Under the pieces are notes generated by a model that was given only the letters and a program-made list of their open reading frames with translations, made no database searches and was not told the DNA's origin. From Elymus sibiricus (Eukaryota; Streptophyta; Magnoliopsida; Poales; Poaceae), in contig CM077665.1 of assembly GCA_039707655.1 (NCBI GenBank), forward strand, positions 291,342,205 through 291,406,204: 64,000 nt of DNA, written 5' to 3'. The position numbers were made by a program, and so were the translations under genes. Of this stretch, positions 21,861-33,122 are shown one piece after another. How positions within the stretch are numbered: the first letter of the stretch is position 1; each line of letters opens with the position of its first letter.

Positions 21861-23474
21861 TGATACGTCTCCAACGTATCTATAATTTATGAAGTATTCA
21901 TGCCATGTTTACAATGATTTTATATGATTTTGGTATGATTTTATTAGAACTAACCCAGACTGACGCTGTTTTCAGCAGAGCTACCATGGTGTTGTTTTTG
22001 TGTAGAAATAAAAGTTCTCGGAATGGGCTGAAAATTTACGGAGAATATTTTTGGAAAATATAAAAAATACTGGAGCAAAAAGTTGGGCAGGAAGTGACCG
22101 AGGAGGCCACAAGCCTGGCGGGCGCGCCCCCTAGCTTGTGGGCCCCTCGGCACCGCCTTGACGTGAGACCGACGCCAAAAACTCCTATAAATCGAGAAAC
22201 CCCCAGAAAGAAACCTAGATCGGGAGTTCCGCCGCCGCAAGCCTCCAGAGCCACGAAAAACCAATCGGGAGCCCGTTCCGGCACCCTGCTGGAGGGGGAA
22301 ACCATCACCGGAGGCCATCTTCAACACCCCGGCGGTCTCCATGACGAGGAGGGAGTAGTTCACCCTCGGGGCTGAGGGTATGTACCAGTAGCTATGTGTT
22401 TGATCTCTCTCTCGTGTTCTTGAGATGACACGATCTTGATGTACCGCGAGCTTTATTAATATAGATGAATCATATGGAGTTTTCCCCTCTCTATCTTCTT
22501 GTGATGAATTGAGTTTTCCCTTTGAAATTTTCTTATCGGATTGAGTCTTTAAAGGATTTGAGAACACTTGATGTATGTCTTGCGATGGGATATCCGTGGT
22601 GACAATGGGATGTTCTATTGATCCACCTGATGTATGTTTTGGTGATCAACTTGCAGGTTCCGTGACCTTGGGAATCTATGCATAGGGGTTGGCACACGTT
22701 TTCGTCTTGACTCTCCGGTAGAAACTTTGGGGCACTCTTTGAAGTTCTTTGTGTTGGAAGTAACATGATGAATCTGAATATTTGTGATGCATATCGTATA
22801 ATCAAACCCACGGGTACTCGAGGTGACATTGGGGTATCTAGGTGACATTAGGGTTTTGGTTGATGTGTATCTTAAGGTGTTATTTTAGTACGAACTCTAG
22901 GGCTGTTCGTGACACTTATAGGGATAGCTCATAAGATTGATCAGAAAAGATAACTTTGAGGTGGTTTCGTACCCTACAATAATTTCTTCATTTGTTCTCC
23001 GCTAATTGTGACTCTGGAGTGAACTCTTTGTCGCACGTGAGGGATTTATATATGATTCAACTATGTTAGTATTGTTGAGAGAACTTGCACTAGTGAAAGT
23101 ATGAACCCTAGGCCTTGTTTCAAGCATTGCAATACCGTTTGTGTTCACTTTTGTTACTAGCTACCTTGCTGTTTTTATATTTTCAGATTACAAAAACCTA
23201 TATCTACCATCCATATTGCACTTGTATCAACATCTCTTTGCCGAACTAGTGCACCTATACAATTTACCATTGTATTGGGTGTGTTGGGGACACAAGAGAC
23301 TCTTTGTTATTTGGTTGCAGGGTTGTTTGAGAGAGACCATCTTCATCCTATGCCTCCCACGGATTGATAAACCTTAGGTCATCCACTTGAGGGAAATTTG
23401 CTACTGTCTTACAAAACTCTGCGCTTGGAGGCCCAACACGAGTCTACAAGAAGAAGGTTGCGTAGTAGACATCA
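21861..23474 (+). repeat. TE-5 3' LTR, 1614 bp
   Basis: It begins directly after the PPT at 21860 and ends at 23474. It differs from the 5' LTR at a few dozen positions by eye, plus the shorter CT run at about 22404-22412. Confidence 0.95.
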
Positions 23475-25110
23475 TTAAGCTTATTGCAAAGGCAACATTA
23501 GGCCGTGTACATAGCATGGCATACATGATGGATCCTATTGCCGAAGCATACGGAATCCTACTCATCCGGTTTCGCTCATCAGAAGTCTTAGGACTCTGAG
23601 TCTTGCTTAGCCTTATACCATGTGAGACGGGCAAGAACCCTTTCTTGGCCTCACTCATGTTGAACCTCTTCAACACTTTATCTATGTACGTGCTCTGGCT
23701 CAAGCCGAGCAGCCTCCTTGATCTATCTCTATAGATCTTGATGCCTAGAATGTACACTGCCTCTCCAAGGTCTTTCATCGAAAACTTGCCATTCAATGAT
23801 TCCTTGACCGAGTTCAGCAACGAAACATCATTTCCGATCAGCAGTATATCATCCACATACAAGATCAAAAATACTACCGATCTCCCACTAGACTTCTTGT
23901 ATAAACAATAGTCCTCTTCGTTCTTGATGAAACCAAGGTCAACGATGACTTCATCAAAACGAATATTCCAACTCCGAGCTGCTTGCCTCAATCCATAAAT
24001 GGATCTCTTGAGCTTGCATATTTTACGAGCGTTATTTGGATCGACAAAACCTTCAGGTTGTATCATGTATACATCCTCCTTTAAATTTCCATGAAGGAAA
24101 GCCGTTTTGACTTCCATCTGCCATATCTCATAATCGAAATATGCAGCTATAGCTAGTATGATCCTCACCGACTTTAGCATCGCTACCGGCAAGTAGGTCT
24201 CGTCGTAGTCAATTCCTTGAACTTGTCCATAACCTTTAGCGACAAGCCGAGCTTTGTGGATTTGAACATTTCCATCCACATCGGTTTTCTTCTTAAAGAC
24301 CCATTTGCAACCAATGGCTATTACGCCAGGCGGCGGATCAACCAAGTCCCAGACTTGATTATCATCCATGGACTTTAACTCGGATCTCATGGCCTCCAGC
24401 CATGCCTTGGAATCTAGGCTCACCATCGCTTCTGCATACGTGGCCGGCTCGTCGCTTTCTAGCAACAACACATCGCGCACTCTGCGCAATCTTTCCGACC
24501 TCCGTGGCTCCGGTGCCGATTCCACTACGGGTTCCCTGACCAACTCCGGTATGATCTCATCACCAGCCGAGTTGTCCCCGAGTGGCTCTCGAATTTCTTC
24601 GAGTCGCACCGTTCTCCCACTGGCTTCCCGACTGAGAAACTCTTTCTCTAGGAAAACCCCGTTCTGAGCAACAAACACTTTGTTCTCTTCTCGGTTGTAG
24701 AAGCTGTATCCCAAGGTTTCCCTCGGATATCCCATGAATATGCATTTATCCGACTTGGGTCTAAGTTTGTCCGACATGAGTCGCTTGACAAATGCTTCAC
24801 AACCCCAAATCTTTAGAAAAGACAAACTAGGACTCTTCCCAGTCCACATCTCATGTGGTGTCTTGTCTACGGATTTTGATGGTACCCTGTTAAGTGTGAA
24901 AGCTGCAGTTTCTAGAGCGTATCCCCAGAATGACAAGGGTAAATCAGATTTGCTCATCATCGATCGGACCATGTCCAAAAAGGTTCGATTTCTCCGTTCT
25001 AACACGCCGTTTCTCTGCGGCGTACCCGGAGGCGTGAGCTGAGGTACTATACCTCGGCTTTTCAGATGATCATCAAACTCCTGGCTCATGTACTCACCTC
25101 CACGATCCGA
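23475..25110 (-). pseudogene. TE-4 integrase C-terminal half and reverse transcriptase
   Basis: From a TGA at 25111-25113 the frame is open for about 545 codons to the TE-5 insertion. The first part holds the integrase catalytic Glu segment (NGVLERRNRTFLDM) and the GKSPSLSFLKIWGCEAFV type region of copia integrases. Next comes an acidic/Ser linker, then RT starting near CKWVFKKK with KARLVAKGY, QMEVKTAFLHG and the catalytic YVDD at 23859-23848. RT copies RNA into DNA in the virus-like particle. The first RT Asp lies in MEVKTAFL, where copia RTs usually have DVKTAF, so that residue appears changed to Glu. Confidence 0.93.
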
Positions 25111-25113
25111 TCA

Positions 25114-25635
25114 CAGAAGCTTTATCGTCTTGCCGAGCTGATTTTCAACCTCGTTCTGAAACTCTTTGAACTTTTCAAAAGTTTTCGACTTGTGCCTCAT
25201 CTAATAGATATATCCATATCTACTCAAGTCGTCGGTAAAAGTCACGAAGTACTGATAGCCACCTCTGGCCGTTGTGCTCTTTGGACCACACACATCACTG
25301 TGTATAAGCTCCAACAGCTCGGACGCCCTCTCGCAACTCTTTGCAAAAGGAGACTTAGTCATCTTTCCTAGCAAGCATGATTCGCATGTCTCGAACGACC
25401 CGAAATCGGACGAAGTTAGGAGTCCATCATCATGGAGCTTCTTCATGCGTTTCAGACTAATGTGCCCAAGCCGGCAATGCCAGAAGTATGTCGGATTTAT
25501 TTCATTAGGCTTATGCCTCTTGACATTCACGTTATAGACTGGTTCCGTTTCTAGATTCAAAATAAATAGCCCATCTACAATGGGTGCATAGCCGTGGAAC
25601 ATTCCATTCAAATAAAGTGAACAACCATTGTCCTT
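25114..25635 (-). pseudogene. TE-4 integrase, zinc-finger and N-terminal catalytic part
   Basis: The HHCC finger is visible (FWHCRLGH, then CESCLLGKM). The first two catalytic Asp residues follow in LIHSDVCGP and FVTFTDDLSRY. A TAG at 25201-25203 falls where copia elements usually have Leu. A TGA at 25111-25113, which looks like CGA changed to TGA, separates this piece from the Glu-bearing part. Same frame as its neighbours. Confidence 0.9.
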
Positions 25636-25638
25636 TCA

Positions 25639-26019
25639 ACTGAATTCATAACCCTGACTCATCAAGCATGAGGCAGAAATAATGTTCCGACTAAGTGCGG
25701 GAATGTAATAACAATTATTCAATTCCAAAATAAATCCAGAAGGAAGCTGAAGTTGCATCGTGCCGACCTCCAACGCAGCAACTCTTGCTTTGTTGCCGGC
25801 CCTGATGTCAATCTCCCCTTGTGCCACACGGCTAGTTCTTATCAGTCCCTGCATCGAGTTGCAAATATGAACAACCGATCCGGTATCAAATACCCAAGAG
25901 CTACTAGGTATGTCAGCAAGGTAAATGTCTATAACATATGTAACAAGTGTAGCTTTGACTGATGAAGCATTTCTGGCCTTCTTGCCATGCTCAACAAGCC
26001 ACTTGCTACAGTTCCTTTT
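25639..26019 (-). pseudogene. TE-4 aspartic protease region
   Basis: The motif VFDTGS is the active site of a retropepsin-type aspartic protease that cuts the polyprotein. It is followed by the copia-typical LELNNCYYIPALSRNIIS segment. Stops bound it at 25636-25638 and 26020-26022, both in the frame of the rest of the polyprotein. Confidence 0.88.
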
Positions 26020-26796
26020 TCAGTGACCAGTTTCCTTGCAATGAAAGCACACGGTCTTTGAGTTCGGTCCCTGCTTCGGCGCAGCGGCGGAGACAACCTT
26101 CCTCGTGCCCTTTGCCTTACCCTTTTTCTTGGACCAACTGTTCTTGAACTTAGCCGAGTTCTGCACCATCAACACTTGATGTGTGCCTTTCTTAATATCT
26201 TGCTCTGCCACCTTAAGCATCCCATGCAATTCAGTGAGCTTCTTATCCATGCCATGCATATGATAGTTCGAGACGAACGTCCCATAGCTAGGTGGAAGAG
26301 AACCCAGAATTGCATCCGTGGACAGCTCGTCCCCAAGTGGGAAGCCTAACCGATCCAAAGCTTGCATGTACCCGATCATCTTGATCACATGCGGGCTCAG
26401 TGGATCACCCTCCTTCAGCTTACAATCCATCAAGGATTGCCAGACGTTGAACCTTTCGGTCCTAGCCTGCACCTGAAATATGCTCTTGAGACTCTCGATC
26501 ATATCGAAAGCGTCAACGTTTTCGAAATGCTGTTGCAAATCGGGCTCCATACAAGCCAGCATGAGGCAGCTGATCTCGTTTGATTCATCAACGAGTTTCT
26601 GATGGGCATTCTTGGTTGTGGCACTAGCATTCTCGACAGGTTCCTCTGGAAGTGGATCCTCTAGAACATGTTCCTTTTTATCGTGTTTGAGAACAATTCT
26701 AAAATTTCTATACCAGGTGGTAAAATTTGTTCCATTCAGTTTATCCTTTTCCAGAATTGATTTCAATGCAAAGTTGGGTTGAGCAGGTGGTGCCAT
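26020..26796 (-). pseudogene. TE-4 gag (capsid) with broken zinc knuckle
   Basis: I start at the ATG 26796-26794, which begins MAPPAQPNF; the open frame extends a little upstream without a better start. LNGTNFTTWYRNF is the familiar opening of copia gag proteins that form the particle shell. The zinc knuckle begins CFHCKETGH and is cut by TGA at 26020-26022, where Trp (TGG) is expected; the last Cys follows downstream in frame. One G-to-A change would explain it. Confidence 0.92.
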
Positions 26797-28013
26797 TGAT
26801 CTACAACAGAAAATATGCAATCACTAAGCAATGTGGTTATGTAGAGTAATTCAAGCCTTAAACAGAACTACTCCCACTGAAGTCAGCATCCCTCCGCAAA
26901 CTCTCAGTGATTTAGGACCCATCTAGCGCGAGCGACTAGTGAGCTTTAGCATCACTGCTAGCCAACTTGCCTATTCGGTAAGCAACTCTTTGCTAATCGT
27001 ATCTCTATACGACTCCTGTCGGTCGGGTAGGTATCTTATACCCCGGCTCCCAACCTTCTTTGCCACAAGGCCCAAAACCGTTTTGATAGCCTTGTCAAGT
27101 TAACCTGATGCAGTGCATGTCCGTGTCCGACACGAACCCTCCAGTTCAAGGACACCTAGTAGCACCTCAATTTTATGAGCCCACCACTAGACGTACTTGA
27201 CGTGCGGAGGTGCAACATCCGGAATGGCAATGTGCTTGATATTAATGAGGGATCTTTCTACCATTCTAACATGTATAGAAACAAGAAGCAATATCAATCA
27301 CATATAAACATAAATATGTGAAATAGTATGGCTCCTTCATGGATGTCCTTCCAGGCCGGCTCCAATTCCGATGACCAGGGTGGAACTCCATCTTGTTCGT
27401 CACACCGGGACGCCAAAAATTCGAACTTGATCTCTGTTCTCCAACTACTACAACTAGTAATGAATTTACAGAGAATCACAAGTCGACACGTAGGTCGTTA
27501 TACAATATAATGCCAGCACTTTGGCTCCTGCCGGCTGACAATCATGACACGTAGGTCATGTTAAATTACACACATGCATCACATACATATGAGCCATACT
27601 ATTCACATCAAACCTGCAAAACAAAGTTATGCATAGAATTGCATTCTACCGTTTTGTGTGACCGCGTACGAAATGCAAGACACTACGCATTCTACGTTTT
27701 CGGAAATCACAGATCGAATCTGTATTCCGATCACGCTGGATTTTCTGATCTGACCGATCTCATCGATCATCGTGAATCCGATTCGGATTTACGTTTCACA
27801 GTTAGCCCAGATGGTGGATACCGACCGGTAGGGGTAGGTTGTGTCACGACCTCGTCGATTCCGATTGACAGAAAAACATAGCCATATCGATCCCCATGTG
27901 CAGTTGATCTCATCAACCGTGGACATAGCCAATCTCATAAACGACGACAGATCTCATCTGCCGCCTCCACATATCATATGTGCATCCGATCTGAATCCAA
28001 ATCCTATAGCAGA
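26797..28013 (-). other. TE-4 5' leader
   Basis: About 1.2 kb between PBS and gag with no usable ORF. It contains short direct repeats such as GACACGTAGGTC near 27484 and 27546. It presumably carries the packaging signal, which cannot be read from sequence alone. Confidence 0.7.
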
Positions 28014-28026
28014 GGCTCTGATACCA
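28014..28026 (-). other. TE-4 primer-binding site (initiator tRNA-Met)
   Basis: The minus strand reads TGGTATCAGAGCC one base from the LTR end. That is the standard copia PBS complementary to initiator tRNA-Met. Confidence 0.95.
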
Positions 28027-28027
28027 C

Positions 28028-29394
28028 TGTTGGGTTCTACCGTAGGTGCATCGCATGCGAATTAAAATTTTCCTACGCGCAGAACATCCAAGAACTTGCT
28101 ACGGAGATGGATCACAGATCGTTACCACTAGACGCGCAGTGCCGTGCAGCGGAAGTAGAGTTGGGGCAGCGCGTTCGCGTGGTCCGTCTCCTCCTTGTCC
28201 GATCTCCCTCGAACAGCCGGCCCGATCTCCCTCGAACTGGCGGTTACCGGATCCCACGTACAGGTTCACCGGAGCGGCGCAAGTGCACCGCCTCTAATGG
28301 TATCCGCGCATGCAGGATGAACACCGTGCGGCGGACTGCTAGGTCCGATCACACAGTCGGCGGCGGCAGGTGGAGGTGGCTAGTTACAACACATGTAAAG
28401 CCCTAATGACGGCGCCGAAGCGATCAACCAGATAGGTGTGCCGCACCTCCACTATATATAGGCAGCCGGCGCGGGCTCAACTCTTGGGCCTCACACGGAT
28501 CCTAAAGCCCACGTTTAGTTCCTTCCCTTAAGCGCGCAACCCTTTAGGTTCTCATTCACTTGGTCGCGAGTCTGATCACATCAGACTCGGTCAGTCGGTA
28601 GTGGCCTCAAGCAAAGCGTGCCGACTCCAAGTGTTCGATGAAGCTGGTTAGGCAAACCTGTACATCACACTTCTGTTCCCTTTGCCACACGATATATGTT
28701 GTCGGGCTCAAGGCGAGGCTGTCATCCTTGTGCTAGCCCGACCTCTCTCTCGTTCCAGTGATACCGACCAACAAACCGGATTATCTCATAATCATTGTCA
28801 CATGGCCATGCTTATCTTGGAAGTATCACACGAGTGGCCCAGAGCATATCTCTCCTAACCGGAGGGGAAAATCCCATCTTGCTCAACCATGTCTCGCAGC
28901 ATGGGTCTGGACAAGCCCGAAACCTACCTTTGTAACTACCCAGTCACGGAGTAGCGTTTGGTCGGCCCAAAGCAAGTCTGTCACCATCCCGAGTAAGGAA
29001 CATAGAACATATGTTGTACTAGAGACTCACAGATGACCTATCGCTGCGTCTCATAGTTGGGTCTGTCCAACTCAGACCTTAGCTCGACTCGGATCCGACT
29101 ACGTCGAATCCGACCAGATCTTTCTGAGTTCATATTATCCGGCTAGCATCCAATGCTATATGGTCAGTGAGACCGAACCATCCACCGTGTCATATGCTAG
29201 TCTAACTGGCTGAGCGTCCACACAACTCTTTCGACTAGGGACCATTTAGGACAGTCATCATACAATGTATAGTCTCACAAACAAGTCACGTACTTGTTAA
29301 TACACATCAATGATAATGTCCAAGGACTATCTTTATTCATAAACACATAGGAAATATCATCATACATGATTGCCTCTAGGGCATATCTCCAACA
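28028..29394 (-). repeat. TE-4 5' LTR, 1367 bp
   Basis: The minus strand starts TGTTGGAGATATGCCC at 29394. It is flanked on the right by TSD CCTAC. A TATATATAG tract at about 28452-28460 is a likely TATA box on the minus strand. Confidence 0.94.
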
Positions 29395-29399
29395 CCTAC

Positions 29400-29676
29400 A
29401 TGGCTGCAACTTATCATGTTGCAGATATTTCTACGACGAGTAAGAGTTACGATGTTGGGTTACGGTCCACACTCAATTTACCATTGGCGTTGATGGGACT
29501 CCACACCTGTATGCTTTGTTTTCGCTGTGCTATATAAGTTATACTCTAGATCTATGGTATTTCTTTTACATGTGATGTTATGGTATTTCATTGAAGTACT
29601 TTGTGTGCCAGCATACTAATCCAGGTATGGCACAAAAAGCACAGAGGCACCGATCCGTTTGGGTCGGGTCGCTACA
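29400..29676 (+). repeat. TE-3 3' LTR, last segment
   Basis: It continues the LTR broken at 13733 after one copy of CCTAC. It ends GGGTCGCTACA, the usual partner of a TGTAAC start. Confidence 0.65.
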
Positions 29677-32389
29677 GAAATGGTACTCAAATAGTCTTGA
29701 TCTTAGATGAGATGGAGTAGAGTTTACAAATTGCAATCCCTCTTACAATAGTGAAGGTATTGATGATGATGATGGAGATGAATGAACCAAAACTATGATG
29801 ATCTTCATTAGTTCTTCAGATCCTCTCCTCTCTTGTTCTGGATGATGTGGTGGTAGCTAGGGTTCTTGTCTTCTAGTGGTCCCTTCATGAAAGTTGCTTG
29901 TATAGACGAGGAGGAGATATTGGCAGTCCGTACGACCGCTCATGCAAGCGCTCGCGGTCATATGGAACGTTGTCTTCTGCTCTTGTGCACTTGTTGGTTG
30001 TGCTCTCTTCAGGAAAGTTGCCCCATTTGGCTTGATTCCAGCAATCCCCCTAGGTTTCCTTCCATAAATATTATTTCCTGCCAATCATGGGAAAAAGTGA
30101 ATTTTCTTCTCTTTTGGTGGACTAGCATTATAAATATCCGAAGAATAACAAAAATCCAATGAAACCAAGCAGAAATCACTATGAAAAACATCACAAATTC
30201 ACGAGCCATCATTTAACTCGTGGCGAGAGTTTATTCACCCATAATCTTGAGGGAGGCTAGTAACAGGGATGGCTAGTCCTGCATTACTTTATAAAAATGC
30301 TCCCCCGGACAATTGATTGTTGGCAGGCACCTGTGAATTCAGCTATCCATGTTTTGTGTTAGTATGGTGGAGCAGAGTAAAATGTTTTGCATGGAAACCG
30401 CCATTAACGTGTTTAGCATGGAATATATTGGAAACTTTGTCATAAACTATGATCTGAAAAGTAGACGTCCCAAAATAGAATTATCTCTATTTTAAACAAT
30501 GAGTTATGACACACAAGCAAATCTATGCTTCCCTCTGTGAAGGGCCCATCTTTTAATTTATTGTTGAGTCATCACCTTCTCATTCAACCACCTACTTTGA
30601 GAGCTCTATTGTCATTTTTAGTCTAACATGCATTTGGTCTAGTTAATGTTGGGTGTGAGCATGAACGGATGTCTTCTTCCCTGAAATAATGTTTAGTTGC
30701 TGCTTGAACTTCAGAGGTGCTCTGCGTTTATGTTTTGCAGTCTCAGAAAGGGCTAGGGAGATACCACTCTATCATATTGTATCATGGTTGTTTTGACAAA
30801 GTTTTGGTATTTGAGATATAGTATTATTGCTTGCTAGTTGATTATGCCATTGCCATAAGTATATATGGATTCTAAGTGTTATCATATATGTGGTTAGTTC
30901 ATAATCTTTGCTAAGAACTTGAGTACTAGTTAATCCTATATAAAGCAAATGAGTTTGTGAACGTTCTTTTTATCACTTTCATGAATTGTTTGAGGACAAA
31001 CAATGAGTTAAGCTTGGGGGAGTTGATACATCTCCATCGTATCTACTTTTCCAAACACTTCTACTCTTGTTTTGGACTTTAATTTGCATGATTTGAATGA
31101 AACTAGACCAGATTGGCGATGTTTTTAGTTGAACTACCTTGTGTTATATTCCTGCAGAAAAAAATTATCGGATATGGATGAAACTTTGCAGGGATTTTTT
31201 ATGGAATAAATAAAAAATACTAGAGCAAATAAGTACTTGAGGCGGGCTACCATGGGGCCACAAGCTAGGGGGTGCGCCCAGGTGGCTCGTGGGCCCCATG
31301 AGCCTCCGACTGACATAATTCCAAGCCTATATATTTTGCCTTCCCGAGAAAAAATCAAACATAAATTTTCATCGCCTTTTATGATACGGAGCTGCCGCCA
31401 CCTGTTTTTCATCAGGAGCCCTAATCAGGAGTCCTTTCGAGGCATCGGAGAGAGGGATTCATCGCCGTCGTCATCACCAACCTCTCTCCATCAACAATTC
31501 CATGATGCCGACCACCATGACTGAGTAATTTCATTGTAGGCATGTTGGATGGTGATGGAGATGGACGGGATTTCCTTTGTAATCGAGTCAATTTGTTAGG
31601 GCTTAATCCCTAGTATCCATTATGTTCTGAGATTAATGTTGCTATGACTTTCCTATGCTTAATGCTTGTCACTAGGGCCCGAGTGCATGATTTCAGATTT
31701 GAACCCGCATGCTTTTCATGATTATTTATTTGAGATGTTGATCTTACCTGCAACTGGTATGCACATGTCATCGTTTTGAACCCTAGACCACCAAGGTAAC
31801 AATAATTGGGATATCGACGGGGATGACTTTGATTTTAGGAGTTCATGTATTTGCTATGTGTTCATGTTTTGTTCCAGTTCTCTATTAAAAGGAGCACCTT
31901 AATTATCGTTAGTTTCCATAAGGACCCTGCTACCATGGGAGGGTAGGAAAAAGATGTTACGCAAGTTCTTATCGCAAGCACGTATGACTACATACGGAAT
32001 ACATGCCTACATATGATTGATGAATTGGACCTATTGTGGGTCACTCTAGGTTGTGACTGTTGCATAGTGAATCAAATCTAAATATCCACCGCTGCTCCAT
32101 TGACTATGCTTTACTACTATTTCCTTTGCTCAAGTTACTATTACTACTATTCCTCTAGTTGCTATCAAAACTTCTACTACTATCACCATTACTATTTCTA
32201 TCACTACTATCATATTAGTGTGCTACTAATAAATTGATGCAAGGAAGCGATTCTCAGGTGTGGTTGAATTGACAACTCAACTACTAAGGCTTATAAATAT
32301 TCTTTCGATCCCCTTGTGTCAAATCAACAAATTTGGGTGAAATACTACTCTCGAAGAATGTTGCGATCCCCTACACTTCTAAGTCGTCA
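29677..32389 (+). mobile_element. TE-6: 3' fragment of a TE-1-like LTR element
   Basis: Position 30360 to 31023 matches, with much divergence, the last part of the TE-5 interior (for example ATGGTGGAG...GTAAAA, GGAAACCGCC and AAGGGCC in the same order). It ends with TAAGCTTGGGGGAGT, a PPT-like tract. The LTR 31024-32389 follows. The 5' part is missing; the left edge is the end of TE-3. The segment 29677-30240 is not clearly related to anything else here. There are no ORFs of note. Confidence 0.6.
31024..32389 (+). repeat. TE-6 3' LTR, 1366 bp
   Basis: It starts TGATACATCTCCATCGTATC, a variant of the TE-1/TE-7 LTR start. It has a TATA box CCTATATATTTT at about 31326 and ends CTACACTTCTAAGTCGTCA, resembling the end of the TE-7 LTR. 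Confidence 0.65.
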
Positions 32390-33122
32390 GTGTCCTTGTG
32401 CCTACTACGACTAGGTGAATTCTTTTCTTATTTCGTTTGTGTTTTCTGTGGGCATGATTGTGATGATGCCTAGCTATATTAGCTGCATTGTCACTATGAA
32501 TCTGGTTGTATGGATGTTTGCTTTATTTATAGAGCGGGGCAAAAGCATATTTCGAGAGATTTAGGCAGGCGGAAGAAGTGACATCATTTGTTGATGAGAA
32601 TATAGAGATAGTATCAAATAAGCGCATATGTTAGTAGTTCTTTTGTTGGTCGCTGAGTGTGTCTAAATACTCTGTCTAAGGACATATATATCGCAAATTC
32701 CTTGAATAAAGTGGGTATTCTTTCAGAAAAATCAGATCCATAAGAAACATCTGTATGTCTCCACAGGAAAATATGACTAATATCTGTTAGTACAATTTTA
32801 TAAACATCCTTGCAGAGTAAAACCTAAGAATGGGACTTCCCTGCAAAAGAGGTGGTCCTCAGGTCGCTCCCACAGGTGGCCAGGGGGTGAATCCTAGCCA
32901 CCGCCAGTGCAGCTCCATCCACTCTTCTTCTTCGTCGTCGCCGCCGGACGTCATCGGGTAAAACTCATGCGACTTGGCGATGGCCGGGGCACTTACTCCT
33001 CCCATATGAGCTCCGATGATGTGGACTTCTTGTCTCGGCGAGATCCCAGCACTTCTCTCACGCTGGTGTGCAAACTGGCTGTGATTGCCGCGTTCGAGTG
33101 CTGGGAGGCGCATGCAGGGTGG
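32390..33122. other. Unassigned sequence between TE-6 and TE-7
   Basis: About 730 bp. The first 440 bp are AT-rich with no ORF. From about 32850 it becomes GC-rich (CCGCC-rich, reading like GGTGGCCAGGGGGTGAATCCTAG), which recalls the 5' ends of grass LINEs, but I cannot support that. An open frame on the plus strand (32907-33125) looks like chance. Confidence 0.4.

Larger units (their letters stand above)
15744..23474 (+). mobile_element. TE-5: non-autonomous LTR retrotransposon, complete, sister of TE-1
   Basis: LTRs are 15744-17372 and 21861-23474, flanked by the perfect TSD TTAAG (15739-15743 and 23475-23479). The structure is the same as TE-1 in the opposite orientation: duplicated tRNA-Asp PBS, one ORF, long untranslated interior, PPT, 3' LTR. 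Differences from TE-1 are a large in-frame deletion in the ORF, a Stowaway MITE and a 96-bp tandem duplication. It inserted into the TE-4 polyprotein and is therefore younger than TE-4. Confidence 0.96.
13734..29394 (-). mobile_element. TE-4: Ty1/copia retrotransposon, minus strand, complete but disrupted
   Basis: LTRs 28028-29394 (5') and 13734-15119 (3') both start TGTTGGAGATATGCCC on the minus strand. The element is flanked by the perfect TSD CCTAC at 13729-13733 and 29395-29399. The PBS matches initiator tRNA-Met, and the PPT (minus AAGTGGGAGAC) adjoins the 3' LTR at 15120-15130. Domain order gag, protease, integrase, RT, RNase H is that of Ty1/copia. TE-5 splits the RNase H side from RT. 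All coding pieces lie in one minus-strand frame once TE-5 is set aside, broken by at least four in-frame stops. The termini resemble BARE/Angela-type elements, but the body differs. Confidence 0.95.
8685..29676 (+). mobile_element. TE-3: Ty3/gypsy-like element, 3' half, with a very long LTR
   Basis: The visible parts are a decayed coding tail (8685-9670), a non-coding end with a PPT-like segment (9671-10174), and the 3' LTR. That LTR begins TGTAACATCCCAAAAT at 10175 and ends GGGTCGCTACA at 29676. TE-4 interrupts it at 13734-29394, so the LTR itself is about 3.8 kb. The 5' half lies left of the window. The junction with TE-6 at 29676/29677 suggests TE-3 inserted into TE-6. Confidence 0.65.
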
